From Dichetophora obliterata (Eukaryota; Arthropoda; Insecta; Diptera; Sciomyzidae): a DNA stretch of 64,000 nt. The notes beneath the pieces were generated by a model. It had not been told where the DNA came from. It saw nothing but the letters and a program-made list of their open reading frames with translations, and did no database searches. This document shows, piece by piece, positions 1 to 10,681 of the stretch (positions are counted from its first letter, which is position 1; each line of letters begins with the position of its first letter). Location: contig OY986435.1 of NCBI GenBank assembly GCA_963920525.1, positions 266,856,799 to 266,920,798 on the forward strand, written 5' to 3'. Both the position numbers and the translations under genes were made by a program.

Positions 1-1096
1 AATATAAAAATGAATGTCTGTCTGTCTGTTTGTTTGTTTGTTTGTGCTTATAGGTGGCCAAACCCTTGGACCGATCTTCCTGAAACTTTCACAGCATTTT
101 ACTATGACTCTGGAAAGAATAATAGGCTATATGAAGTTTTTATTGGAAAAAGGGGCGTGGCACTGCCCATATAACCCAAAAATTTTAATCGCCATATTTT
201 GGGCATTTTTTGACCTACTTTGATGCTATTTGGTACATATGGTCTTGGCATAATTAGGAATACGTACCAGGAGAAAAGTGGGTAAGAACACGCCCCTTTT
301 TAGGAAAATTAAAAATCGCGATATAGTCTTAACTACTGGACCGATCGTCATTAAATTTTCACAATAGGATATTCTTACGAAATAATAAATTCTTGACTAT
401 ATAAAATTGTGAGTGGACGAAGGGGCGTGGCCTCACCCATATAACCCAAAATTTAGAATCGTCATATCTTGGGCGTTTTTTGACCAACGGCGGCAGTATT
501 TGCTATATATGGTATTGGCATGAATAGAAATACGTACCAAAAGAAAAGTGGGTGGAGCACGCCCCTTTGTTTGCGATATATAGGAGGCTGGACCTGATAA
601 CCGATCTTAAATTTTCACAGCGTTCAGCTTTGACTCAGGAATACTTATTACATGATAATATTTTTCGACCATGCACACTTCTGCACATACTTTTTTACTA
701 CGTTTATTAACGGCTTTGCCACAAATTTAAAATGCATATTAATTAAAATAGTGGGGTAGCCCCATTCTCTTTCTTCCACCACTGTCTTCAAAACAGCTGA
801 TTTTATAATACGTGTTAATTAAAATAGAGAGTGGGGTAACCCCATTCTCATTCTCCCACAACTGACTGCGAAACAGCTGATTGTGTAATTGCTGCTTTTT
901 GATTGGCCTAAAAATAAAAAGGGGGAGTGAAGCAAATTACATGCGATTCAGTGCTGAATTTCAATTGGTTTACAACAAAAAAAGAGGCGAAGCATTGCAA
1001 TAATTAAATTAAATAAATAAATTTTTGTAAATATATAAATACTTTTAATTTTATTTTATACGAGGGGGGTAGCGAAGCACACCAGGTTCAGCTAGT
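1..1096 (+). repeat. Helitron-like (DINE/HINE type) dispersed repeat, 3' portion
   Basis: The stretch opens with a TCTG/TTTG microsatellite (about 17-44). It then carries two diverged copies of a roughly 270-bp unit, each opening with AGGGGCGTGGC (at about 150 and 420) and closing with CACGCCCCTTT (about 290 and 558). Two further copies of a roughly 80-bp unit begin AGTGGGGTA (about 748 and 830). It ends in CTAG followed by T at 1092-1096, which fits the 3' end of a Helitron (CTRR, inserted before T). No coding capacity is left. The assignment rests on the terminal motif and repeat architecture only; I could not show a clear 3' hairpin, so another dispersed repeat class is possible. Confidence 0.45.
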
Positions 1097-1100
1097 CATA

Positions 1101-2496
1101 TATAAAACAAATCAAATTCAAATTTGGTTTTGTTTTTTTAATTAAATTTCAAATTAATGTGGCTACATTCAATTTGTCTGAGAGCAAACAAAAGCAACAA
1201 AATTTGAAAAATGTAAAAAGAGAACAGAAGTTCCAAGAATTACCGGTAAAAGTTCCGTTATTGTAAAGCACGTGTTGTTTGTAAGTCATAAACATTTAAG
1301 TTTAGTTTTGTTTTTGCGCTAGTTGTGACATTGACTGTTCCATTTATAATAGCACGTTTTAAACACTGTGAAGCTCTTAAATTCCAAATTATTTCCGAAT
1401 ATAAAAACGGAAATTCACAAATATCTAACGTGAAACAGTTTGATATTAATCAGTCCATAGTTTGCAGATTAATAAAGAAATATACCATCACAAAAGACGT
1501 AACAACGGTACATTAAAGAGGGCGGCCGCGAAAGACATTGCTGCGTGATGACAGGAACATTTGTGGCGTGTTCAAACGAAATGCATTTGCCACATCCAAA
1601 GAGGTTGTTCGGACACTTGATTTCGATATCCATCACAGCACTGTTTGATGACGAGCCGTTGAGAACAATTAAAAAAGTTACAGACCGGCAGAAAAAACTT
1701 TGCTTACAGCTTAGCATAAGAAACAAGGTGAGGTGTTACAATTTAAACAATTCTGTCTGAAATTGTGACAAAAAGTTGCAATTTATTGTTTTTTAGGACC
1801 GTTAAAAAATCGAAAACCGTTTTCTAGCGATGAATCAAAGTTCAACTTGATTAATTCATATAGGATGTGAACGGTACGGCGCTACCCAGGTACACGACTT
1901 GAAGCCCAAAACTGCAAAATAAATTTTAAGCACGGAGACGATAGCATTATGGTCTGCACTTGTTTTTCCTATAATGAAGTTGGACCATTTCAAAAAATCT
2001 ATGGAATTATGGATCGATTTGTATATAATGACATTTTAAAAAGCAAGATGCAACCACATTCAGAGTGGAATATGTCGATTCAGTGAACGTTTCAGCCCAA
2101 CTACGACCCGAAGAACACTTCAAAGCTCATCAAAGATTACATTAGAGGCAATGGGGTTCAAGTCCTTGCTTGGCCGGCACAGTCATAATGACTTGAATCC
2201 CATTGAAAATCTTTTTGGGATTTTGAAGGTAAAAGTTTCTGGTCAAAGGTTTTCCAATAAGACTGCACTGTATGAAGCCCTGAAACTTAATTGGAAACAT
2301 ATACATAATATCAACATATCTAATTTAATAGAGTCGATGTCGCTCAGATGTGCAGCGGTTATTAAGAATAATGAATCTTACGCCAAATATTAATTATGTT
2401 GCTTTTGTTTTGCTCTCAGAAAAACTGAATGAAATCACATTAATTTTAAATTTAATAAAGAAAACAAAACCAAATTTGAATATGATTTGTTTTTAA
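1101..2496 (+). mobile_element. Tc1-like DNA transposon relic with ~90-bp terminal inverted repeats
   Basis: The sequence at 1108-1198 reappears inverted at 2398-2489, with only scattered differences; both arms contain AAATTTGGTTTTG on the outside and GAGAGCAAA on the inside. Between them lies a decayed transposase (separate entry). Length (about 1.4 kb), terminal repeats and transposase type all fit a Tc1/mariner-superfamily element. It begins within about 10 bp of the CTAG end of the Helitron-like repeat, so it may have inserted at or near that boundary. Long terminal repeats of this kind resemble the Bari/Minos style of Tc1 elements, but I do not assign a named family. Confidence 0.8.
1325..2393 (+). 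pseudogene. decayed Tc1-like transposase
   Basis: The N-terminal piece (1325-1516) has the helix-turn-helix pattern of Tc1 transposases, with the segment QFDINQSIVCRLIKKY. A middle stretch around 1940-2150 shows diverged remnants of the catalytic core in shifting frames. The C-terminal piece (2151-2393) keeps the DLNPIENLFGILK box that normally follows the second catalytic Asp, and ends near AAVIKNN as in the family. Several frameshifts and stops separate the pieces, so no full protein (usually about 340 residues) can be made. Non-autonomous and old. Confidence 0.75.
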
Positions 2497-3250
2497 TATG
2501 ATGTATGAATATATGCTTTGGTTCCTATAATCATTTTTGTGTGCACCTAATATTTAAAAAGATACACGATTTTGTAGCAGCGTACTGATTTTGTTGCTAT
2601 TGTTTTGCGCAACACTGTATCTCCGTGGTAAGTTTAATTTTAACCGGTCTAGCCATTCATGTCTAGTTGGCTTCCAAACATATGATTGCATAAAGCAATC
2701 TCTTATATAAGTCCTTCGAACTATTTGTAACCTAAGCTTATTTCTAATCCCTAGTGCACCTACATACCAAATTTCATAAAAATCGGTTTAGCCGTTTGGG
2801 CATAATACTTGATTAAACATCCAAACATCATATCTATAATCCAAACATCCGAACATCTACACACCCAAACACACTTTCTGAATTATAATACTAGTAAGAT
2901 TGTTTGTAACGACCTTTTGGTGATTACAAGATGTTTTCATACCATTCTTACACTTTTTGTACTCTTTTTGTTATATAAAATGTCACTGATACGCCACAGT
3001 GCACTTCCATATCAAATCAGATTTTTAAAACGTAATTACGGAGAAAATTATTTCACCGTAGCTATATGATCTCGAAGAGTTATTTTCTTAGAATTTAACG
3101 TAGAATACGAAAATCAATGATTTCAGCAATCAAAATTTTGTTTGGAACAAATTGATCCGCCCTAATAAATATACTTTTGTGGATATTCAATATGAATTTT
3201 CAAGAACACTCACACTAAAAATAAACGTACGCGTTTAATTGCAAAAAAAT
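2497..3250. repeat. repeat debris; LINE- or Helitron-like tail
   Basis: Around 2762-2905 the sequence reads ATTTCATAAAAATCGGTTTA, then a series of CCAAACATC repeats, ending in ATACTAGTAAGATT. This pattern is common at the 3' ends of dispersed insect retroelements (RTE-like LINEs and others). No reading frame of interest is present. The assignment is family-level pattern memory and weak; the rest of the interval holds nothing I recognise. Confidence 0.3.
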
Positions 3251-4040
3251 CCATCAGCAGCTGAATTTTCAAAGCAATTGCTGAAAATTGGGGATGGTAC
3301 AATGCCAGTCAACAAGAATACAGGAATGATCACTTCCAAGCGATTTTTTGATCAAAATAAGAACTGATTCATAGCGTGTTCCAAAACATTGCACAAAACT
3401 ACAAAAATCATGCTTAATTAAGCGAGCAAGCAGTACTGGCCGGAAATAACAAAGATATCAATTATATTAACGAGGTTATTTTAAATGAAATACTAGGTCC
3501 ATTATTAACATTCAAATCAGTGAATAGCATCATGTATCAGGATGAGGTGGTTCATTATCCCACAAAATTTTTAAATTCACTTGACTTGCCAGGAATACCA
3601 CCACCTGTATTGCAGCTAAAAATTGGAGCGCCTATTATTATGCTTCGCAACATAAACCAACCAAAACTTTGCAATGGTACCAGGCTTGCCGAAAAAAAAT
3701 ATTGAGAAATTTGATAGAAGCAACAATTTTTAATGGAAAATTCCAAGGCGAAGACGTGTGGATTCCTCACATCCCAATGATTCCATCTGATGTGCCATTT
3801 AAATTTAAGCGTCTTCAATTTCCTGTGCGTCTTGCATATGCCGTTACCATCAATAAGTCGCAAGGACAATCTTTACAAATAGGCGGTATAAATTTGAAAA
3901 ATCTAGATTTTTCGTATGGCCAACTCTACGTTGCTTGCTCCCGAGACGGAAAACCATCTGCACTATTTGTTTTCACGAGCGATGGTGAAAAAAAAAACCA
4001 AGAATATTGTTTATCTAGAAGCATTGCAGCAATAAGTGTT
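3250..4040 (+). pseudogene. Helitron PIF1-type helicase, C-terminal remnant, frameshifted
   Basis: Reading frame 1 (3520-3705) and frame 3 (3669-4040) together give the C-terminal end of the Helitron Rep/helicase protein. Visible family blocks are YPTKFLNSL, LRNINQPKLCNGTRL, RLAYAVTINKSQGQSL (helicase motif V/VI region) and LYVACSR. The frame changes in the A-run near 3693-3701, a one-base-type shift. The Rep nuclease domain and helicase motifs I-III are missing. Poly(A) (about 4210-4234) lies downstream. The piece may belong with the Helitron-like DNA at the start of the window, split by the Tc1 insertion, but continuity cannot be shown by eye. Confidence 0.75.
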
Positions 4041-4405
4041 TTAATGTTTACAAATTGTTCGAAAAAGCTTTTTTTATTTGCCTCTCAAAGCGAGTGGGCG
4101 CCAAAGTTGCAAATGCGTGTTTGATAAAAAAACACTTAAATTATTTGCTTCATAGATGACAATTTCATATCGCATTTATAGGGGGCATCCCCTGAGCGTT
4201 GGTTCAGTCTAAAAAAAAAAAAAAAAAAAAAAAATATATTTTGCGACTCTATTTGATTTGATATTCGGTGAGTCGGTTGAGTGAGGCCAGTGTAGACCAG
4301 CACCTAGACATAATTGGAATACGTCCATATTTGGATTTTTGTGATTTTTTTATAAAAAATAAAAAAAAAAAATTAAAGTACTCATAATAAAGCTAAACTG
4401 GACAC

Positions 4406-4776
4406 ACCACGTTTATCCGGCACGTTAAAGCGCATTCTCTTACATCGTTTTGACTTAGTACAGTGTTTATACCCAAGCACTAAATCGACTTCAGTGAAAG
4501 CTATTGTGGAAGCGTTTCGAAAATTTGACAACATAAACTAGCAACTTAAATACAGTTTGACAATGAAAGCAAACAAGCTGATTTTCGGAACGATTTAAAA
4601 ATAAAATCTCATTTATGCGCACTTTCTAATCGACTTGAAAATTTAACAACTGAATTGAAATTTGATTTTATTAAATAGCTTTGAAACTTTCAAGACGGTT
4701 TGAAGTTCAGTTTATGCAATGGTTTGAATCAAATCGATTTGATTCAAATAAACTTGAAGCGCCGGATAAACGTGGT
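4406..4776. mobile_element. MITE with 16-bp perfect terminal inverted repeats
   Basis: ACCACGTTTATCCGGC at 4406-4421 is matched by its exact reverse complement at 4761-4776. The interior is AT-rich, has no coding capacity, and contains a 26-nt perfect palindrome at 4723-4748 centred on ATCGAT. No target-site duplication is evident, so the superfamily is undetermined. Confidence 0.7.
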
Positions 4777-4924
4777 AATAATAATAAAGCTTATTCCGAT
4801 CGCTCTGAAATTTTAACCCGTTTGGTTTGAGACACAAGCACACACTTTAAGTAAAGAGCCCATTCAATTTAGGGAACAAAATTTTAAGCGGCTACTCTAT
4901 TATGCACGCCTCCACACTCAGTAT

Positions 4925-5045
4925 TTCCATTCGATTCCTCATTTATAGAGATGGGAAAAGGGTAAATACCCAATTGGTAAATACCCGGTAAATTTGGTAA
5001 AAATGGGTAAATACTCGGGTATTTACCAAAAATGTGGGTATAAAC
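4925..5045. repeat. cluster of GGTAAATAC direct and inverted repeats
   Basis: The motif GGTAAATAC or its complement occurs about five times within about 110 bp, including a facing pair GGGTAAATACTCGGGTATTT around 5005-5024. It could be a subterminal repeat block of a hAT-like element; no termini were identified. From here to 5707 there is only AT-rich DNA with no supported feature. Confidence 0.4.
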
Positions 5046-5707
5046 TATGTTGTCTATACTCTGTCTATACTCATTTACCATTCTAGACCTTGCCAATTCT
5101 GACATCTCAGAAATCCTTAGTGAAATATATATATGAGCAGATTTAAAATATTTATTCAAAGTCTATTGTTAAATTTCAAAACTATTTTTGAAGAACTGTT
5201 GCCAAAGTAATATATAAAAAAGATAAAAAAGCAGATGCATCGTTGGACACACAAGAGAAGCATAGCTTTTTGGCAGTTTATTAATTTGATAATTTAATGG
5301 TTTTTTAATAATAAAAATTTTAATTTAAAAAATTTTAAATACCATAAAGTTTACTAAAAAAATAAACGTTTATACTCCCACCAGTAATTACCATTACCAT
5401 AATTACCATTTTATTTGATTACAAGTTACATTAATGTTAAATTATTTTTGTAAATGTTTTCAATTATTATTATGGAAATTTGTTAATGAAATTATTGGTT
5501 TTTAATATTTAAAATAGCAAACGTAGATGTAATATTATCAATATTTCTAACAAATATTGAATCAATAGTTGTCCCTAATCGTGTTGTACAGATGTTTGGA
5601 TCGCTTATCATTCGTAAATTATATTTATCAAAAAGGCATTGTTTAAGGCCTAGAATTTTTTATGAAATTGATTTTTTATATTTAAAAAATATTCTTTTTC
5701 TGAAATT

Positions 5708-6442
5708 AGCTGCGTTCCTTTCGCCTAAATATAATCGCGATAACAAATTTTCTCAAAGGAACGGCAAGAAAAACGACTCGTAGAGGGCACTGCCGTTGCA
5801 GTCAAAATTAAATTCAAACAAGCAATCACGATACAATAACTATTAGGTGTCATGAGAACGGGTGTCGTTCAAAACTGTTGTGAACTGTTATGGTAGCGAT
5901 ACCTTAGAGAATGCTGTTTTACTCTGAATGTGTTTTACTCTAAACGTCAGAAAAATTGAAAATAATTTAATTTAATTATTAATATTATGCAAATATATAA
6001 ATAATAAAAGTGCAATTGCAACGATTGGCGTTGGCGCTGTAACCTCGGCTGGCCAAATAATACTTCACCCATACACCGCGTGCGTGTGAAGCAACTTTAA
6101 AGGAAAAAAATAAATAATTAAAGGGCAATTGTTGGCTCCGCTGAATGCGTCCAATGTGTGTAAAGCACGCGGTTTGTTTTCTTTTCTTTTGTTTAACATT
6201 CGATGGTCAAAGCTCGTGAGAATAAAGGTAGCTGTCATGGCTACCTAATAGTCAGTGTATCAAATAAACAAACAATTCCAAAAATGATATGACAGCGGCA
6301 CCTGTGTTTCAAATTTTTTAAAGGCTAGATCACAATTTTATATGGATAGCAAAAATAATCCTATTTGTTATAGGATTATTATTTTTGTTTTGCATGTAAA
6401 AAAAAATAATCTGGATTATTTTGAAGCGAATGGAACGCAGCT
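5708..6442. mobile_element. 735-bp inverted-repeat element with 3-bp ATT duplication
   Basis: AGCTGCGTTCCTTTCGC (5708-5724) matches the reverse complement of 6426-6442 at 16 of 17 positions. ATT sits directly outside both ends (5705-5707 and 6443-6445), a 3-bp duplication of the kind made by PIF/Harbinger transposases. It is non-coding. A small hairpin (about 6228-6246) and a palindromic ATAATCC/GGATTAT region (about 6356-6390) lie inside. Confidence 0.65.
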
Positions 6443-6580
6443 ATTATTTTCAATTCTACAGCCGTTTAAATAGGTATCGAGCTACAGTGTTTCGTCTACG
6501 GTTAGAAATCTTGTACTAAAATTTAAACTTTTCTGTACTACATTTTCAAAATACTAAAAAATTATTTTAATACAGCTTTA

Positions 6581-7084
6581 CAGCCCTATTCTGGCAGCTT
6601 AACTAAGCTCACCACATTAACAAAATAGTTAATATTAACAATTTGTTAAGGTTTCGTATTCTGCTGCAAATTTAAAAGCTCTTTTTCCTTACAATTTTGT
6701 TAATGACAGAAAGAGTCTTAACAACGAATGAAATTTATGTGCTTAATATTGATAAATTATAATTTAATATTGAGTTAAAATACATTAAACTGAAAAATGG
6801 AAGAATTTTTACTTATTTTAAGTGTTGATAATGAAATCTTTCAGTATCCGTGGCAAACTTTTCAAGCGCTTGCAAAGCCACAAGCTGCACTCGAAGCATC
6901 TGTTCATATCGCGTATCTCTTCTTTCAATAGGCATATCGACCATGCGTGGTGAACTTTAAAAGTTTTTTAAGCTTTTATGTTGTAAATGATTTTTAAGAA
7001 TACTAACATTTACATAACATAACAATCAGCTTAACAAGAGCTCCTTAACTATTTCTTGTTAAGCTAACAACCAGAATAGGGCTG
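6581..7084. mobile_element. MITE with CAGCCCTATTCTGG ends and TTA duplication
   Basis: CAGCCCTATTCTGG at 6581-6594 is the exact inverse of 7071-7084. TTA flanks both sides, as expected for a PIF/Harbinger-type insertion. Further inside, AGCTTAAC and ATAGTTAA recur in inverse orientation. It is inserted in the larger element 6498-7583. The first eight terminal bases also match the MITE at 58825-59045. Confidence 0.65.
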
Positions 7085-7145
7085 TTAGTTTAAAATTTAG
7101 TACAAGCTTGGATTAAAATATTACAAAAAAAAAATGCCAAAAATA

Positions 7146-7208
7146 CCACGAGATTCGATCAACACGACATTCAGTTTTTAAACTCACTACTCTAACCACC
7201 AGGCTATT
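7146..7208 (-). repeat. tRNA-like (SINE-like) sequence
   Basis: On the minus strand the order is an A-box-like TGGTTAGAGTAGTG and, about 35 nt later, a B-box-like GATCGAATCTC, matching the internal Pol III promoter spacing of a tRNA. A full acceptor stem is not evident, so this is a tRNA-derived repeat or pseudogene rather than a tRNA. It lies inside the element 6498-7583. Confidence 0.4.
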
Positions 7209-8365
7209 GGCCTACACATTAAAAGCCCGATAAGCAAACATATGAACCGAGTCATCAATATTGAGTCACAGCATTAACAGGCCAACTTTTTACGGGTCTT
7301 AATCTAAATTTAGTATCCAAATTACTAGAATTTAGTATAAATTGTATTAAAAACAAAAAGTAATACACAATTGCGCTTAAACTTAAGCCAAAAAGGATAA
7401 AATTAAAATAAAAAAGCTAAATTTTAAACGCTAAAGCTAAAACGGTTGCGGTAATATTTAGTTTGGTTTAAATTCTAGTACAGAAGCGTTTTAATTATGA
7501 GTTAGTATTTGCAAAATTTAAATTTGACTCAAATTAGATAAAATTAGTTTGACTAAAATTTAGTCCAAGATTTCTAACCGTGTACTCATTTATCTCGAAA
7601 CAACTTTTTTGGCGTTGTGTTGTAGAAAAAACAAAAACTATTCATCTGAAATTTAAATATGCTATTCGTTACATCAGTGGCTTTCGCTGGAACTAGAATC
7701 AAAGTTTTATTTCAAATACATCGTGTATTTTACACTTAATAACCGATAGAAAACAAGATGTTTTAAAAACTTAAAGTTCAAAAGCGCGTCATTCTATACA
7801 TTTTCAATCTTTTTTTTTCTAGTTCCAGCCATAGATGCACTCTTAGTGATTATTAATATTCTTGTTTTTTATATTTCAGATAAATAGAAAAATCAAAATC
7901 TACAACACCGCCCCTTATCTTTGGGAGCGTCTCATTGAACGCCATTTTGAACATGAATAACAATTTTTTTAAATTAAAAAATTATTTTTTTACGATGAAT
8001 GATTGTTACAATATACCTTTAAAGACTAAATAGCGTTGTTCAATATTTTAACTTTTTAAAAAAATCCTTTAAATAAACCACCGGCTCTGCCTTAATTCAT
8101 GTCTGAATTCGCAATTAAAATCTACTCCTAAAACAATTGGTATCTTGTGATAATTTTCACCAAGTTCAATTGAACCTTGGTATTTTTGTTATTTGGATAG
8201 TCAATACACAAAAATTTCAATAGATTACCATGATCTGCTGCAACATAGTTTCAGGCATTTACATGTAGGATGCACAATCCTTTTAATAAATTCCTGTCAT
8301 CTACTGCAACATAGCTTCAGTTAATACTTAATATTGAATGAATCACATCATAACATAAAGGATTG

Positions 8366-8432
8366 TTTAGGAGTAGTGGTTAGTGTATAGAACTCTCGAT
8401 CGAAATCGTGCGAGCTCGATTCTCACTGATTA
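8366..8432 (+). repeat. tRNA-like (SINE-like) sequence
   Basis: The A-box-like TAGTGGTTAGTG (8374-8385) is followed about 28 nt later by the B-box-like GAGCTCGATTCTC (8412-8424). The GGTTAG...CGATTC pattern resembles that at 7146-7208 but in the opposite orientation. No complete cloverleaf with an acceptor stem is evident. Between 7584 and 8366, and from 8433 to 9330, I see only AT-rich non-coding DNA. Confidence 0.4.
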
Positions 8433-9334
8433 CCGCTTACAAAGAAATGTTCTTAATTTTATATCCTCTTGTTGTAATAGACATAAGTAAAAAACCACAA
8501 CAATTCTAAGAAAAAGGGGTATGGAAAAAGTGTCGTTTTTGAGATTTCACCCAAACAAATCACAAAACGAGGCGTAAAAAGCTTCGCTTCAAAAACGATA
8601 AAGAAATGGCTAAAATATTCGCTTTGGAAGTCACACTTTCTCATCCACATCGAAGCGAGTTTGTGTCTTATGGGGGTATGAATAGTGTAAAAGTCTGAAT
8701 TTTAAGTTTTTTTTTTTTATTTCATAAGAAGAAATCTGTTTGATGAATTCATATCAAACTTTATACACATCTTTAGAACATTAATAAGTACTTCAAAAAA
8801 TGTAATCATTTGTTTTTAATGGTATATTTTTGCGTGATGGTCCCTTGAAAATGGCACCTCTTAAATCTGGCCTCAGTGGCGTTGACAGCAATTCGTTCAC
8901 ACGGATCAACTAAGGAAAAAAACCGAAAAAGATTCTCAAAATATATTTTATTGGCTATAGCCGGACGAAGGGGATTTTCAAAATATTGTTTAGATAGAAA
9001 ATGGCGACCATTTAAAAAAAATAAACATTTTTACGTGTTTTTTAATAGAAAATTTTTTATAAAAAATTAATAAAATAGTTAAAAAACGGATACGTCAGGC
9101 TGAAGAGTTGAAGAATTTTTCTCAACAAAACCAATTTCGAATCAAATCGATCGGACAAAAACTGTCTTTGTTATGCTGTTAACCAGGTCAAAAAAAGTGA
9201 TTTTGAGTAAACGGCACACAGAGGGATATTTAGTCCGTTTTTTGGCTTAAAATTCAATTGGCAATTCAAAATCAAATGGAAGCTACGAACTTTTTTGGAT
9301 ACCGGTTTTAAGTTAATGAAATTCTGCGTCACAA

Positions 9335-9385
9335 GCCTGTAATCGTGTCGACAAACAGACAGACGGACAGACAGACGGACGGAAA
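9335..9385. repeat. GACAGACGGACAGA microsatellite-like tract
   Basis: An imperfect array of GACAGACG units (about 9354-9382) lies within a longer non-coding stretch (about 8840-9450) that resembles a dispersed fly repeat. From 9450 to 10090 nothing is recognised apart from a scattered TACACTAAAGGA motif near 9950 and 10040. Confidence 0.5.
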
Positions 9386-10094
9386 TTGTTTTCTTATTTG
9401 AACACATTCTAACTACAAAAAAAAAAGTCAAAAGTTACCTCCGTCTTCTAGGTGCATTGATATCCATTTTCAGGGTAATATACCCCACTGTGCGGCATTT
9501 AAAGTTTTGGAAGCGCTAAGAGCGCTCAAACAGCATGACAGCATTTGGCGATCTTTTCGAATACTTAACGGTCGAATTGTTACTTGAACCAGAAGATGAG
9601 AATATGAGTAACGTATTATTTGGGGTGTAAACTAATAATTTATAAAAAAAAACAACATTTGTTTTTTAAGTTTTACACTGTTCATGCCCCTTAAGACTAT
9701 TATTGACTCAAAGATTTCGAAGTCATTTTTTCTGGAAACCATGCTTTTCAATTATTTTTAACAATATGAATACAGGGTTGTGATGAAGAAATATAAATGT
9801 ATTGACTCATGAATATTTTAGCTCCGCCAACGTCTTTTTTTCCTAAAACATAAACAATAAGTTTTAAAGTCTTAAAGTTGAATGAAGTGGTCTTTTATGC
9901 ATTACATTGGGTCAGTATACTAAAAGGAGAGAATTTGGAAGAGTATTTCATACACTAAAGGAAAGTAGTATACCAGACGTAGTGTATTTAATTTACTTAA
10001 AGGCAAGTTGCTTACTGTTGTATTTGATACTACCTTTATACACTAAAGGAGTGTTGTGTGTAAATTTGTCTTAAAAGTGAAATGCTATTCGCTT

Positions 10095-10465
10095 TATTTT
10101 GAATCAATCAAATATGAATACTACTTTGGAAACTACTTATACTTATTCATACTCATTTTTGAGTAAGTGGCTCATGATTCAAAAATGTGATTCACTTTTT
10201 TTCGAATCAATAACATACCAGTACTACTTTGGAAACTACTTATACTTATTCATACTCATTTTTGAGTAAGTGGCTCATTGATTCAAAAATGTGATTCGTT
10301 GGAGATCTCTGATGATTCAAATGACTCATGATTCAAAAATGTGATTCACTTTTTTCGAATCAATAACATATGAGTACTTCTTTGGAAACTACTTATACTT
10401 ATTCATACTCATTTTTGAGTAAGTGGCTCATTGATTCAAAAATGTGATTCGTTGCAGATCTCTGA
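10095..10465 (+). repeat. three-copy tandem repeat, unit ~110-155 bp
   Basis: Three near-identical blocks share GGAAACTACTTATACTTATT, then a TCATTTTTGAGTAAGTGG segment and a GATTCAAAAATGTGATTC segment. Units begin at about 10095, 10202 and 10355. The second unit carries an extra segment with ATGACTCATGATTC, a local inverted repeat around TGACTCA. Between the array and the next exon (10682) nothing is recognised. Confidence 0.8.
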
Positions 10466-10681
10466 TCGCTGCGATCAATCAGTCAATAAGTTTTACTCCT
10501 TGAGCACTCAAAATAATAAGCCAACATTATTAAGCTGATTTAACTATCGATATCTTCGATCTTAGATATCGCATAAATCTTATTAGAAAACTGACTATTG
10601 AAGATTGCTTAAAGTTTGTCATTGCTGCATTCCCCACTTCACCACATTCCCAAACTTACAATCTAAGATCAGCAACCTTAC

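Larger units (their letters stand above)
6498..7583. mobile_element. inverted-repeat element carrying a nested MITE
   Basis: ACGGTTAGAAATCTTG at 6498-6513 and the following bases are repeated inverted at 7557-7583 (about 25 of 27 positions agree). The subterminal motif GTACTAAAATTTAAAC recurs inverted just after the nested element. The interior is interrupted by a second element (6581-7085), so this one is older. No coding sequence; target duplication not clear. Confidence 0.6.
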
